NCBI GenBank assembly: GCA_903879975.1
Contig: CAIRNL010000200.1
Span: 1-6,759 of the forward strand
DNA length: 6,759 bases
Reading direction: 5' to 3'
From: an uncultured Chloroflexota bacterium
GTDB lineage: Bacteria > Chloroflexota > Anaerolineae > Caldilineales > Caldilineaceae
Shown here piece by piece: positions 1-6,393 of the stretch. How positions within the stretch are numbered: the stretch's first letter is position 1; each line of letters opens with the position of its first letter. Both the position numbers and the translations under genes were made by a program. Under the pieces are notes generated by a model. That model did no database searches and had not been told where the DNA came from. It was given only the letters and a program-made list of their open reading frames with translations.

Positions 1-157
1 CGGCCGTGCTGGGCACTTCCATCGTTGCCTTGTCTGTCTCTACTTCGCATAGTACATCGTCGATCTTCACTCTATCGCCGACCTGTTTCTTCCAGTCGAC
101 GATGATGACGCTCTCAACCGTGTTGCCCTGTTTGGGCATAACGATGGGTGTTGCCAT
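1..157 (-). CDS. Dihydrolipoamide acyltransferase (E2) N-terminal lipoyl domain, partial
   Basis: Only the first 52 codons are present; the gene runs off the left edge. The protein opens MATPIVMPKQGNTVES and holds most of a biotinyl/lipoyl carrier domain. The hallmark ETDKATMEV places the lysine that would be lipoylated at residue 43. In E2 subunits of pyruvate, acetoin, 2-oxoglutarate or branched-chain dehydrogenases this swinging arm carries the acyl group from E1 to the E2 active site, giving an acyl-CoA in the cytoplasm. The start ATG (155-157) has GAGG at 166-169, 8 nt upstream. The gene begins 23 bp after the phosphatase stop, so the two are probably co-transcribed. The catalytic acyltransferase domain lies outside the window, so the substrate class cannot be decided. 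A stand-alone lipoyl or biotin carrier is less likely, since the motif is ETDKA rather than the biotin type EAMKM. Confidence 0.85.
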   Translation of the reverse strand, partial: MATPIVMPKQGNTVESVIIVDWKKQVGDRVKIDDVLCEVETDKATMEVPSTA

Positions 158-180
158 TCCAGACGCCTCGCTCTCTAGGT

Positions 181-945
181 TTACAGTTGCATATCCCCGA
201 TGGATTCCAGCACATAGGTGGGCTGGTATGGGAAGCGCTCGATTTCGCCGTGTCGCGTCACGCCAGTCAGCACCAGCGCTGTATCCAGCCCACTGCTCAC
301 GGCGCCGACAATATCCGTGTCCATTCGATCTCCGATCATGATGGTCTCTTCCGAATGGGCGCCCAGGTAATTGAGCGCGCTGCGCATCATGTAGGGATTC
401 GGCTTGCCCACGAAGAAGGGTGCCACGCCCGTCGCTTCCTTGATCAGCGCAGCCATCGCGCCGCACGCCGGCACCAGCCCGTCCTCAGTGGGACCGGAGG
501 GGTCAGGGTTGGTCGCCACAAAGCGGGCGCCATCCGCGATCAGGCGGATGGCTTTGGTAATCTGGGCGATGTTGTAGCCGTGGGTTTCGCCCAGCACGAC
601 ATAATCTGGCTCCGCTTCGGTCATGACGTAGCCGACGCTGTGCACGGCGTCGGTGAGGCCGCTTTCCCCAATAACAAAGGCCTTGCCGTTCGGCCGCTGA
701 TTCTGGATGAAGCGGGCAGTGGCAATGGCTGAGGTGAAGATGCGGTCGATCGGCACGCGCAGCCCAGCCGTCTGCAGGCGGTGTGCCAGGTCGCGCGGGG
801 TGTACATCGGATTGTTCGTCAGAACGAGGTACTGCTGCCCGCTGTCGTTGAGCGCATCGATGAAGCGTTGGGCGCCGGGAATGGCAGTCTTGCCACGCAC
901 CAACACCCCATCCATATCCATCAGGTAGTTTCTATACTGTTTCAT
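181..945 (-). CDS. nagD: NagD-like HAD-IIA family phosphatase
   Basis: This 254-residue protein is a complete HAD-superfamily phosphatase of the IIA (NagD) type; E. coli NagD, a nucleotide (UMP) phosphatase, is about the same length. Motif I is DMDGV with the nucleophile D10 and acid/base D12. Motif II is LTNNP with T43. The motif III lysine is K181 in FVGKPNP. Motif IV is GDRMDTDI with D206 and D211 for Mg2+. Further NagD signatures are GETHGYN (119-125), ATNPD (144-148) and PACGA (159-163). All catalytic residues are present, so it should be active in the cytoplasm as a Mg2+-dependent phosphomonoesterase. The substrate could be a nucleotide or a sugar/polyol phosphate and is not set by sequence. 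The ATG at 943-945 fits the family N terminus, but the Shine-Dalgarno is weak (GAGCGAG only). It lies 92 bp after the deoR-type gene with no terminator seen, and 23 bp before the E2 gene. The gene symbol is by family resemblance. Confidence 0.9.
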   Translation of the reverse strand: MKQYRNYLMDMDGVLVRGKTAIPGAQRFIDALNDSGQQYLVLTNNPMYTPRDLAHRLQTAGLRVPIDRIFTSAIATARFIQNQRPNGKAFVIGESGLTDAVHSVGYVMTEAEPDYVVLGETHGYNIAQITKAIRLIADGARFVATNPDPSGPTEDGLVPACGAMAALIKEATGVAPFFVGKPNPYMMRSALNYLGAHSEETIMIGDRMDTDIVGAVSSGLDTALVLTGVTRHGEIERFPYQPTYVLESIGDMQL

Positions 946-1037
946 TGCAATCTCGCTCGGTGAAAGGGGGGAGGTTGTATTGGTTCAATTTGTTCGGTGT
1001 GCCGGCCTTGGCTGAAACCCCGCTGATCGGATGCTGT

Positions 1038-1847
1038 CTAGGCAATGACCACCTGGATGCCGGTGTCACGCACCTGGCGCACCATGGCGGGCGGCGCACC
1101 TTCGTCGGTGATGACAGCCGCAATCTGCTCCAGGCCGGCAAACGAGGCAAGGCCGATGCGTCCCCACTTTGTGGCATCGAGCACGGCAATGACCTGGCGG
1201 CACAGCGCAGCTAGCGGCCGCTTGACCGCCGCTTCTTCGGCGCTCACATCGGTCAATCCTGCCTCCAAATCCAGACCATGGGCGCCAAAAAAGCCCTTCT
1301 GTAGGTTGAAGTCGCGAATCTCGTCCAAACCATAGGCACCAACCAGCGATGCTGTCTCGCGCTGTAACATGCCGCCCACCATGACCAGGTCCACCGCTGG
1401 CGCGTCAAGTAGCTCGTGCGCCACCTCCAGGCTGTTGCTGACTACGGTGACGTAGCGGTGCTGTTTCAGGTGATAGGCGATAGCCAGCGATGTGCTGCTC
1501 GAATCAAGGAACACGGCATCGCCGTTGGCAATCCATCCAGCGCCGGCGCGGCCGATCCGGCTCTTTGCCTGTACCTGCCGCTGGCGACGGAGCGTCAACG
1601 CCAGATCGCCGGCGCCGCTGCCCAAGGCTACAGCGCCGCCATGTGTGCGAACCAGGAGTTTCTGCTCGGCCAGCGTCTGCAAGTCTGCCCGAATCGTTAC
1701 CTCGGAGACGCCGAACCGCTGGCTCAGTTCCGCCACCGACACGCGCCCCTGCATCTGCACGATCTCGGCGATTGCGCGCCGCCGTTCGGCTAGGTAGAGA
1801 TCGGTCTGCACGTCTAGGGTGTTGTGGAAATCTTCGCTTGCTTTCAT
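1038..1847 (-). CDS. DeoR-family transcriptional repressor
   Basis: This 269-residue protein has the standard DeoR layout. An N-terminal winged helix-turn-helix occupies about residues 22-73 (ELSQRFGVSEVTIRADL, then RTHGGAV). A DeoRC sensor domain follows at about 95-260. The sensor's phosphosugar-binding signatures are visible: LDSSSTS (114-120), VVSNS (135-139), VGGML (157-161) and, near the end, LDATKWG. Such proteins repress sugar and polyol operons and release DNA on binding a phosphorylated intermediate. Bacillus IolR, the inositol repressor, belongs to this family, so with iolC and iolB about 2.6 kb away it could respond to an inositol-pathway phosphate; that is inference. It heads a minus-strand unit with the HAD phosphatase and the E2 gene. 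The ATG at 1845-1847 has no Shine-Dalgarno and lies just after a strong predicted promoter, suggesting leaderless translation. The next in-frame candidate (GTG, V13) has no ribosome site either. Confidence 0.92.
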   Translation of the reverse strand: MKASEDFHNTLDVQTDLYLAERRRAIAEIVQMQGRVSVAELSQRFGVSEVTIRADLQTLAEQKLLVRTHGGAVALGSGAGDLALTLRRQRQVQAKSRIGRAGAGWIANGDAVFLDSSSTSLAIAYHLKQHRYVTVVSNSLEVAHELLDAPAVDLVMVGGMLQRETASLVGAYGLDEIRDFNLQKGFFGAHGLDLEAGLTDVSAEEAAVKRPLAALCRQVIAVLDATKWGRIGLASFAGLEQIAAVITDEGAPPAMVRQVRDTGIQVVIA

Positions 1848-1856
1848 TTGTTTTCG

Positions 1857-1885
1857 ATTTTAACCGGAAATGACCCGGCTGTCAA
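1857..1885 (-). promoter_or_regulatory. Sigma-70-type promoter for the deoR-nagD-E2 unit
   Basis: Read on the minus strand, a perfect -35 box TTGACA (1880-1885) is followed by exactly 17 bp and a -10 box TAAAAT (1857-1862), which matches TATAAT at five of six positions. Transcription should begin near 1850, only a few bases before the repressor ATG at 1847. One arm of a 9-bp inverted repeat (1872-1880) falls in the spacer and touches the -35 box, so a bound repressor there would block polymerase; autoregulation is an inference. Confidence 0.65.
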
Positions 1886-1958
1886 CGCACGCATGACCAG
1901 ACTGTTGTGTGGGGGGACACACGCATGGCGTCACACCAGATAGGGAGAGAGCCGGGTC
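1872..1958. repeat. Perfect 9-bp inverted repeat spanning the divergent intergenic region
   Basis: GACCCGGCT at 1872-1880 is exactly complementary to AGCCGGGTC at 1950-1958, with 69 bp between the arms. Inside it lies a small hairpin, TGTGT (1906-1910), six G, ACACA (1917-1921). One arm is inside the predicted repressor promoter and the other is 59-67 bp before the ATG of the plus-strand lipoprotein gene. Paired operators bridged by a repressor, or a folded leader on the plus-strand transcript, would both fit. A chance match in GC-rich DNA is also possible. Confidence 0.4.
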
Positions 1959-2016
1959 GTGAGGTATCCTATGAGGAGATCAACAATGGAGAGTTCTTTT
2001 TCAGCAGGAGCCTGTC

Positions 2017-4461
2017 ATGTTTGCGCAGATTCGGGGTTTTCTGATGTATGTTGTGTGGCCGGTTGTCTTTCTAGGGCTGGGGGCGTGTGGCGCCTCAGCC
2101 GCAGCTTCAGCCACGGCGAATAGGGCTACGCCTGCCGCACCGATTGCTGCCCCTGTCATCGATCTCTGGGTCGATCCGTTGTACGGTGACAACAGCTGGG
2201 ACGGCGCCACCCGCGCAACCGCGCTGCGCACCATCACTGCCGCCTGGCAACGCATCCCTGCCGACGTACCCTTGCAGAGCGCCGGCTATCGTATTCGGCT
2301 CGTCGCAGGCGACTATGCTGACAGTAGCTTCCCAGTCTACTGGGAAGATCGACAGGGGACGGCAAATTATCCGATTCGGATCGAGGCGGCAGACGGCGCT
2401 CGAACGGCGCGGCTCTCGGGCTACATCAACATGGCGAATGTTGACTATGTGGAGTTACGCGGTCTTGCCGTCACCAATCAGGGCGATGTCTTTCACTGCG
2501 AGCAGTGTCGTCACATTGTCATCGACGACACCGCCATGGATGGTGTACGGCAGGCGCACGAGACAATTAAGATCAACCAGTCCCAGTACATCACCATCGA
2601 GAACAGTGACATCCAGGGCAGCTATGAAAATGCTATCGATTTTGTTGCTGTGCAATATGCCACGATCCGCCACAATCGCATTCACGGCGCCGATGACTGG
2701 TGCATATATGTGAAGGGCGGCTCGGCCTATATCAGCGTAGAAGCCAATACGATCTACGATTGTGGGACCGGCGGCTTTACCGCTGGGCAGGGCACCGGCT
2801 TCGAGTATATGACATCCCCGTGGCTTCATTACGAGGCCTATGCTGTGCGTGTCGTCAACAATGTGATCCACGACACGGAGGGAGCAGGGCTTGGCGTCAA
2901 CGGCGGATACGATATTCTTTTTGCCTACAATACTTTGTATCGGGTCGGCGCGCGCAGCCACGTGCTGGAGGTTGTCCATGGCGGCCGGTCGTGTGACGAG
3001 GACAGCCTGCGTTGCCAGGATCGCCATGCACAGGGCGGCTGGGGGCCCATCCAGGTCGGCGACGCCGCACCCATCCCCAATCGCAATGTCTTCATCTACA
3101 ATAACTTGATTGTCAATCCAGCCGGCTATCAAAGCCAGTGGCAGCACTTGACGGTGCATGGACCCCTCGACCCGCCGGCTGGACTGCAGGTGCCATCCCC
3201 GGCGCTCACCGACGACAATCTGCACATTGTGGGCAACGTAATTTGGAACGGTCCGGCGAACCACGCGTTGGGGCTGGGTGATGACAGCGGCTGCCAGCCG
3301 GCTAATCCTACTTGTAACGAGCAGCAACTGCGCAGGGACAATGCCATCAACACCGTAGAACCGCACTTCGTGGATGTTGCTGCTCTGGATTTTCGGCTGG
3401 CGCATGGGGCTGACCTGCCTGCGCCTTGGCCCATTCCAGATTTCCCTACATGGGTATCGCTGACGCCCAGCGTGCCGGCTGCCAGCGACTTGCGCAACAG
3501 CGTGACCGTCGACTACACCGGCAACCAACGCAGCGGCTTCGATCTCCTGGGAGCATTTGCCGATAGCGCAGCTCCGCCGGCGACTTCTCCTACGGCCACG
3601 ATGACTGCCACGATGCCAGCCACGACGCCAGCCGCGGCGCGGCTCCATCTGCCTGCCGTGCAGAACGAAGTCGTGGCCGCCAGCCCGACGCCTTCCCCTG
3701 CCGACACCCCCACGCCGCTCACTACGCCCGCCATGACACCGCCGCCCACCGGCTCAGTGCTTCTGCTCGCCCTCGGCGACAGCTTGACCGAGGGCGAGCG
3801 GGACGACAGCGGGAGCGGTGGCGGCTTCCCCCGACGCCTCGAGACCTTTCTGCAGGCCGCACGCCCCGCTTCGACCGTGCACAGCCTCGGACGCTCGGGC
3901 TGGACCTCTGCACAGGTCATCCTGGGCGCGAACGGACAATCTGGCCAGTTGCCCCAGGCCCTGCACCAGCTGAACGCAACGGGTGGCGCCAAGATAGCGA
4001 CGCTCTGGATCGGCAGCAACGATCTCTGGTACCTCTACGACGCCCGTCCCGACCCCATGGCCGACGACCAGGAGCAGCAGAATCTCGCTGCCTACACAGC
4101 CAATGTCCGCACGATAGTGGCGCAGTTGCGCGGCGCAGGCGCTACGGTGCTGCTCGGCCTGCTCGACGATCAGTCGCTCCGCCCTGTGGTAGCGGCGCCG
4201 CCAAACCCAGCCGAGCCCGCCTTTCCCAATATCAGCGCAGAGGATCGCACACGGATGTCGCAGCAGGTGGGACGCTACAACGCCGCCCTGCGTGCGCTGG
4301 CCGCCGAAATCGATAACGTGATCGTCGTGGATTTCTTTGGCACCGACATTTTCACCAACCCGGCGACGCTGGCCGACGACGGCAATCATCCCAACGGCGC
4401 TGGATACGATGCGATCGCAGCGCTCTGGCAGGCTGCACTGGCGGGCTGGCTGGCAGAATAG
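2017..4461 (+). CDS. Secreted lipoprotein: right-handed beta-helix fused to SGNH/GDSL hydrolase
   Basis: This 814-residue protein has four parts. (1) A lipoprotein signal peptide: hydrophobic residues 8-22, then lipobox LGAC with the lipidated cysteine at C24. (2) A right-handed parallel beta-helix at about 48-515. It opens with WVDPLYGDNSWDG and continues with many N/I/V-rich turns such as ITIENSDI and ATIRHNRIH. (3) A Pro/Thr/Ala linker at about 516-581. (4) An SGNH/GDSL hydrolase domain at about 582-814 with block I GDSLTEG (catalytic S589), block II G628, block III GSND (N668) and block V DGNHPN (D788, H791). The full Ser-Asp-His set is present. Such domains remove acetyl or other acyl groups from polysaccharides, and beta-helices of this type are often lyases or epimerases, so a two-step enzyme acting on a decorated glycan outside the cell is likely but unproven. 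Eight further cysteines (161, 164, 229, 249, 326, 333, 426, 433) all lie in the helix domain. The ATG at 2017 has AGGAG (2006-2010), 6 nt upstream. No clear plus-strand promoter was found. Confidence 0.9.
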   Translation: MFAQIRGFLMYVVWPVVFLGLGACGASAAASATANRATPAAPIAAPVIDLWVDPLYGDNSWDGATRATALRTITAAWQRIPADVPLQSAGYRIRLVAGDYADSSFPVYWEDRQGTANYPIRIEAADGARTARLSGYINMANVDYVELRGLAVTNQGDVFHCEQCRHIVIDDTAMDGVRQAHETIKINQSQYITIENSDIQGSYENAIDFVAVQYATIRHNRIHGADDWCIYVKGGSAYISVEANTIYDCGTGGFTAGQGTGFEYMTSPWLHYEAYAVRVVNNVIHDTEGAGLGVNGGYDILFAYNTLYRVGARSHVLEVVHGGRSCDEDSLRCQDRHAQGGWGPIQVGDAAPIPNRNVFIYNNLIVNPAGYQSQWQHLTVHGPLDPPAGLQVPSPALTDDNLHIVGNVIWNGPANHALGLGDDSGCQPANPTCNEQQLRRDNAINTVEPHFVDVAALDFRLAHGADLPAPWPIPDFPTWVSLTPSVPAASDLRNSVTVDYTGNQRSGFDLLGAFADSAAPPATSPTATMTATMPATTPAAARLHLPAVQNEVVAASPTPSPADTPTPLTTPAMTPPPTGSVLLLALGDSLTEGERDDSGSGGGFPRRLETFLQAARPASTVHSLGRSGWTSAQVILGANGQSGQLPQALHQLNATGGAKIATLWIGSNDLWYLYDARPDPMADDQEQQNLAAYTANVRTIVAQLRGAGATVLLGLLDDQSLRPVVAAPPNPAEPAFPNISAEDRTRMSQQVGRYNAALRALAAEIDNVIVVDFFGTDIFTNPATLADDGNHPNGAGYDAIAALWQAALAGWLAE

Positions 4462-4477
4462 GCACCCACCAGCCAGC
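4445..4477. terminator. Inverted repeat at convergent gene ends, candidate bidirectional terminator
   Basis: GCTGGCTGG (4445-4453) pairs perfectly with CCAGCCAGC (4469-4477) across a 15-nt loop. It covers the last codons and stop of the lipoprotein gene and most of the 23-bp gap before the end of iolB, which is where a shared terminator is expected. There is no T-run on either side, so it is not a classical intrinsic terminator; it may be a weak terminator or a 3'-end stabilising stem. Confidence 0.4.
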
Positions 4478-4484
4478 GGGTCTG

Positions 4485-5321
4485 TCAGGCGTCGTTGCGC
4501 GCGATCGGGAGCGCCAGGCCCTTGCCCTCCCAGTCATGCCGCATCCACGCATACCGGCGGTCGTCCAGCGGCGGGCGGGCGCGCTCCTCGTCGAGTAATT
4601 CGCCGGCCAGATAGTTGAGGAAGTAGACGTTGCTGCCGGGTGCAGCTGCGACAGGGTGGTAGCCTTGTGTCACCAGCACCAAGTCACCGCTGCGCACCGG
4701 CAGCAGTTCGTCAAACTCCCTGTCGATGCAGTAGTTGCGATGGATGGCGAAGCCGTCGGCTGGATCGATGCGATAATAGTAGGTCTCTTCCAGATAGGGG
4801 GAGCCGCCCGAACCGTCATGGCAGTGGGGTGGCCAGCCCGACCACGACCCGCCGGGTACATAGACTTCGAAGAGGATCAGTCGTTCGGCGGGCAGCGGGG
4901 GCGCAAGGATGTGATTGACCTGGCGTCGAGCCGCACCGCCCCCGCGTATCTCGCATTCGATCTCCTGCGGTCGGATCAGGCGCACGCCGTACCGGCCCTC
5001 TGCCGGTGCCCCACCGAAGGCGAATTCAAACGCACTCTCTGCCTCGATCTCGATCGTCTTGCCGGGTGGGGCGTAGAGCAGTGCCGGCGGGCCGACAAAG
5101 ACGCTGGCGCGGTTGAGCGTATAGGTCGCCCCGTCCACCTCGATCGTTCCACTGCCCTGCAACGGCACGATCGCCACCTCCTCCCTGTTCGTCTGCACAG
5201 TATAGCGTTCTCCCGCTGCCAGCACAACGACGCGGAAACTCAGGTATTGCCAGCCCACCCCCTGCGCGGTCACGGCGAGGGTCTCGCCCGTTTTGCCTGC
5301 CGGTCGAATCAAATGTTCCAT
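4485..5321 (-). CDS. iolB: 5-deoxy-glucuronate isomerase (IolB)
   Basis: This 278-residue protein is a full-length member of the IolB family. It converts 5-deoxy-D-glucuronate to 2-deoxy-5-keto-D-gluconate in the myo-inositol catabolic pathway, in the cytoplasm. The family is a bicupin with a metal site in the second half. The expected ligands are visible in WPPHCHD (H166, H168), YLEETYYYRI (E179 or its neighbour E178) and QGYHPVAA (H222). The run GGSWSGWPPHCHDGSGGS resembles the Bacillus enzyme region NWSSYPPHKHD. The ATG at 5319-5321 is preceded by AAAGGAG (5328-5334), 6 nt away, the best ribosome site on the minus strand here. It starts 40 bp after the iolC stop, so the two are surely co-transcribed, and its product is the substrate of IolC. 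The 3' end faces the lipoprotein gene convergently, and no further inositol gene follows. Confidence 0.95.
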   Translation of the reverse strand: MEHLIRPAGKTGETLAVTAQGVGWQYLSFRVVVLAAGERYTVQTNREEVAIVPLQGSGTIEVDGATYTLNRASVFVGPPALLYAPPGKTIEIEAESAFEFAFGGAPAEGRYGVRLIRPQEIECEIRGGGAARRQVNHILAPPLPAERLILFEVYVPGGSWSGWPPHCHDGSGGSPYLEETYYYRIDPADGFAIHRNYCIDREFDELLPVRSGDLVLVTQGYHPVAAAPGSNVYFLNYLAGELLDEERARPPLDDRRYAWMRHDWEGKGLALPIARNDA

Positions 5322-5354
5322 CGGATGCTCCTTTCGTCATGAAAACGGTACGCG

Positions 5355-5375
5355 CGCACGGTCAGGCACCGTGCG
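5355..5375 (-). other. Hairpin in the iolC-iolB junction
   Basis: CGCACGGT (5355-5362) and ACCGTGCG (5368-5375) form a perfect 8-bp stem with a 5-nt loop, and the iolC stop codon (5362-5364) lies inside it. On the minus-strand transcript it is followed about 8 nt later by four T residues and then the iolB ribosome site about 20 nt from the stem. It could be a weak attenuator that lowers iolB relative to iolC, or an RNA-processing/stability stem. Function is inferred from position only. Confidence 0.45.
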
Positions 5376-6393
5376 TCTCATCAGGCACACCGGGCAGCTC
5401 GCCCGCGAATTCCTCTACTTCCTCCCGCCGGGGCATGGCGGCCGCACAACCGTGGCGCGTCACCACCAGCGCGCCGCACGCGTTCCCCATACGCACGCTG
5501 GCACGCCAATCCCATCCCTGGCAGCGGCCGTAGATCAGCCCGCCGGCGAAAGCGTCTCCAGCGCCGACACTGTTCAGCACAGAGACAGGAAAACCCGGTA
5601 CCTGCATCTCCCCCTGCCCTGCCGCCAGCACACTGGCCCCGCGCGCCCCACGCTTGAGGATCAGCGTGGGGCCGTCGCCTGCATTCAGGAAAGGCGGAAT
5701 CCGCTCATCCAATTCAGCAATCTGGCCGCTGCTCAGGCGTTTGCCGGCAAAAACATCCTCCGGCGTGGCGCCCACCAGCGCATAGACCTCCTCCTCAGTG
5801 CCGATGACCACGTCGATCACGGGCAGCAGGCGCTGCAGCGCCGCACGCAGCTCGACGGGGCTCGGCCAGTGATCCGGGCGCAGGTCGAGGTCGAGATAGG
5901 TCGCCACGCCGGCATCCCTCGCGCGTTGCGCGGCGACAAGTGTGGCCTCGCCACAGCTCCCTCGGCTCAGTGCAGTCCCGGAAAGCAGCAGGATGCGCGC
6001 CCGTTCGATCGGCGCAGCGGCGATGTCCTCCCCATTCAGCCAGATGTCCGCTGGGTTGTGCCGATAAAAGACGAGTGGGAAGCGGTCGGGTGGCTGTACC
6101 CCGACAATGGCCAGCCCTGTATGGGTGCCTGGCTTGCGCACAATGCAGCGCACGTCGATGCCTTCTGCGACCAGATGGGACAATACGAAGTCGCCCACCA
6201 GGTCCGCCCCGACAGCAGTCAGCAGGGCGACGCGCAGCCCGAGCCGGCTTGCCGCTACCGCGATGTTGGTCGGTGAACCGCCGATGTGCGCGTCGAACCC
6301 TGTGATGTCGGCAAAGGGGGCGCCGACGTTCTGGGCGAACAAGTCCATCCCGCAGCGGCCAAGGGTGATCAGATCGTACGCGGATGCTCGCAA
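5362..6393 (-). CDS. iolC: 5-dehydro-2-deoxygluconokinase (IolC), PfkB family, TTG start
   Basis: IolC phosphorylates 2-deoxy-5-keto-D-gluconate (the IolB product) with ATP, giving the 6-phosphate that an aldolase then splits. With the start chosen here the protein is 343 residues, close to the family length. The ribokinase/PfkB fold is complete: YDLITLGRCGMDL (6-18), substrate motif GGSPTN (38-43), YRHNPAD in the middle, and ATP/anion-hole motif GAGDAF with catalytic base D280. The C-terminal AMP(R)REEV segment is also typical of IolC. The reading frame stays open back to an ATG at 6558, but those 55 extra residues resemble nothing in the family and the DNA there is hairpin-rich. A TTG at 6391-6393 with GAGGAG at 6397-6402 puts five residues before the core YDLITLG, against about ten in Bacillus IolC. 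The family is certain; the exact start is moderately sure. It forms an operon with iolB. Confidence 0.93.
   Translation of the reverse strand: MRASAYDLITLGRCGMDLFAQNVGAPFADITGFDAHIGGSPTNIAVAASRLGLRVALLTAVGADLVGDFVLSHLVAEGIDVRCIVRKPGTHTGLAIVGVQPPDRFPLVFYRHNPADIWLNGEDIAAAPIERARILLLSGTALSRGSCGEATLVAAQRARDAGVATYLDLDLRPDHWPSPVELRAALQRLLPVIDVVIGTEEEVYALVGATPEDVFAGKRLSSGQIAELDERIPPFLNAGDGPTLILKRGARGASVLAAGQGEMQVPGFPVSVLNSVGAGDAFAGGLIYGRCQGWDWRASVRMGNACGALVVTRHGCAAAMPRREEVEEFAGELPGVPDETHGA

Noticed and set aside
946..1037. Internal promoter or terminator between the repressor and the phosphatase
   Set aside because: The 92-bp gap shows no stem followed by a T-run, and the TTGAAC hexamer on the minus strand has no -10 box at proper spacing.
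1848..2016. Plus-strand sigma-70 promoter for the lipoprotein gene
   Set aside because: TATCCT at 1965-1970 is a passable -10 box, but no -35-like hexamer lies 16-18 bp upstream, so I do not annotate it.
2455..3648. 397-codon minus-strand open frame opposite the beta-helix gene
   Set aside because: It mirrors the codon pattern of the clearly real plus-strand protein and has no recognisable domain or ribosome site.
5293..6276. 327-codon plus-strand open frame opposite iolC, and a 228-codon one (4656-5342) opposite iolB
   Set aside because: Both lie antisense to genes with complete family motifs, and their translations show no domain; they are by-products of high GC content.
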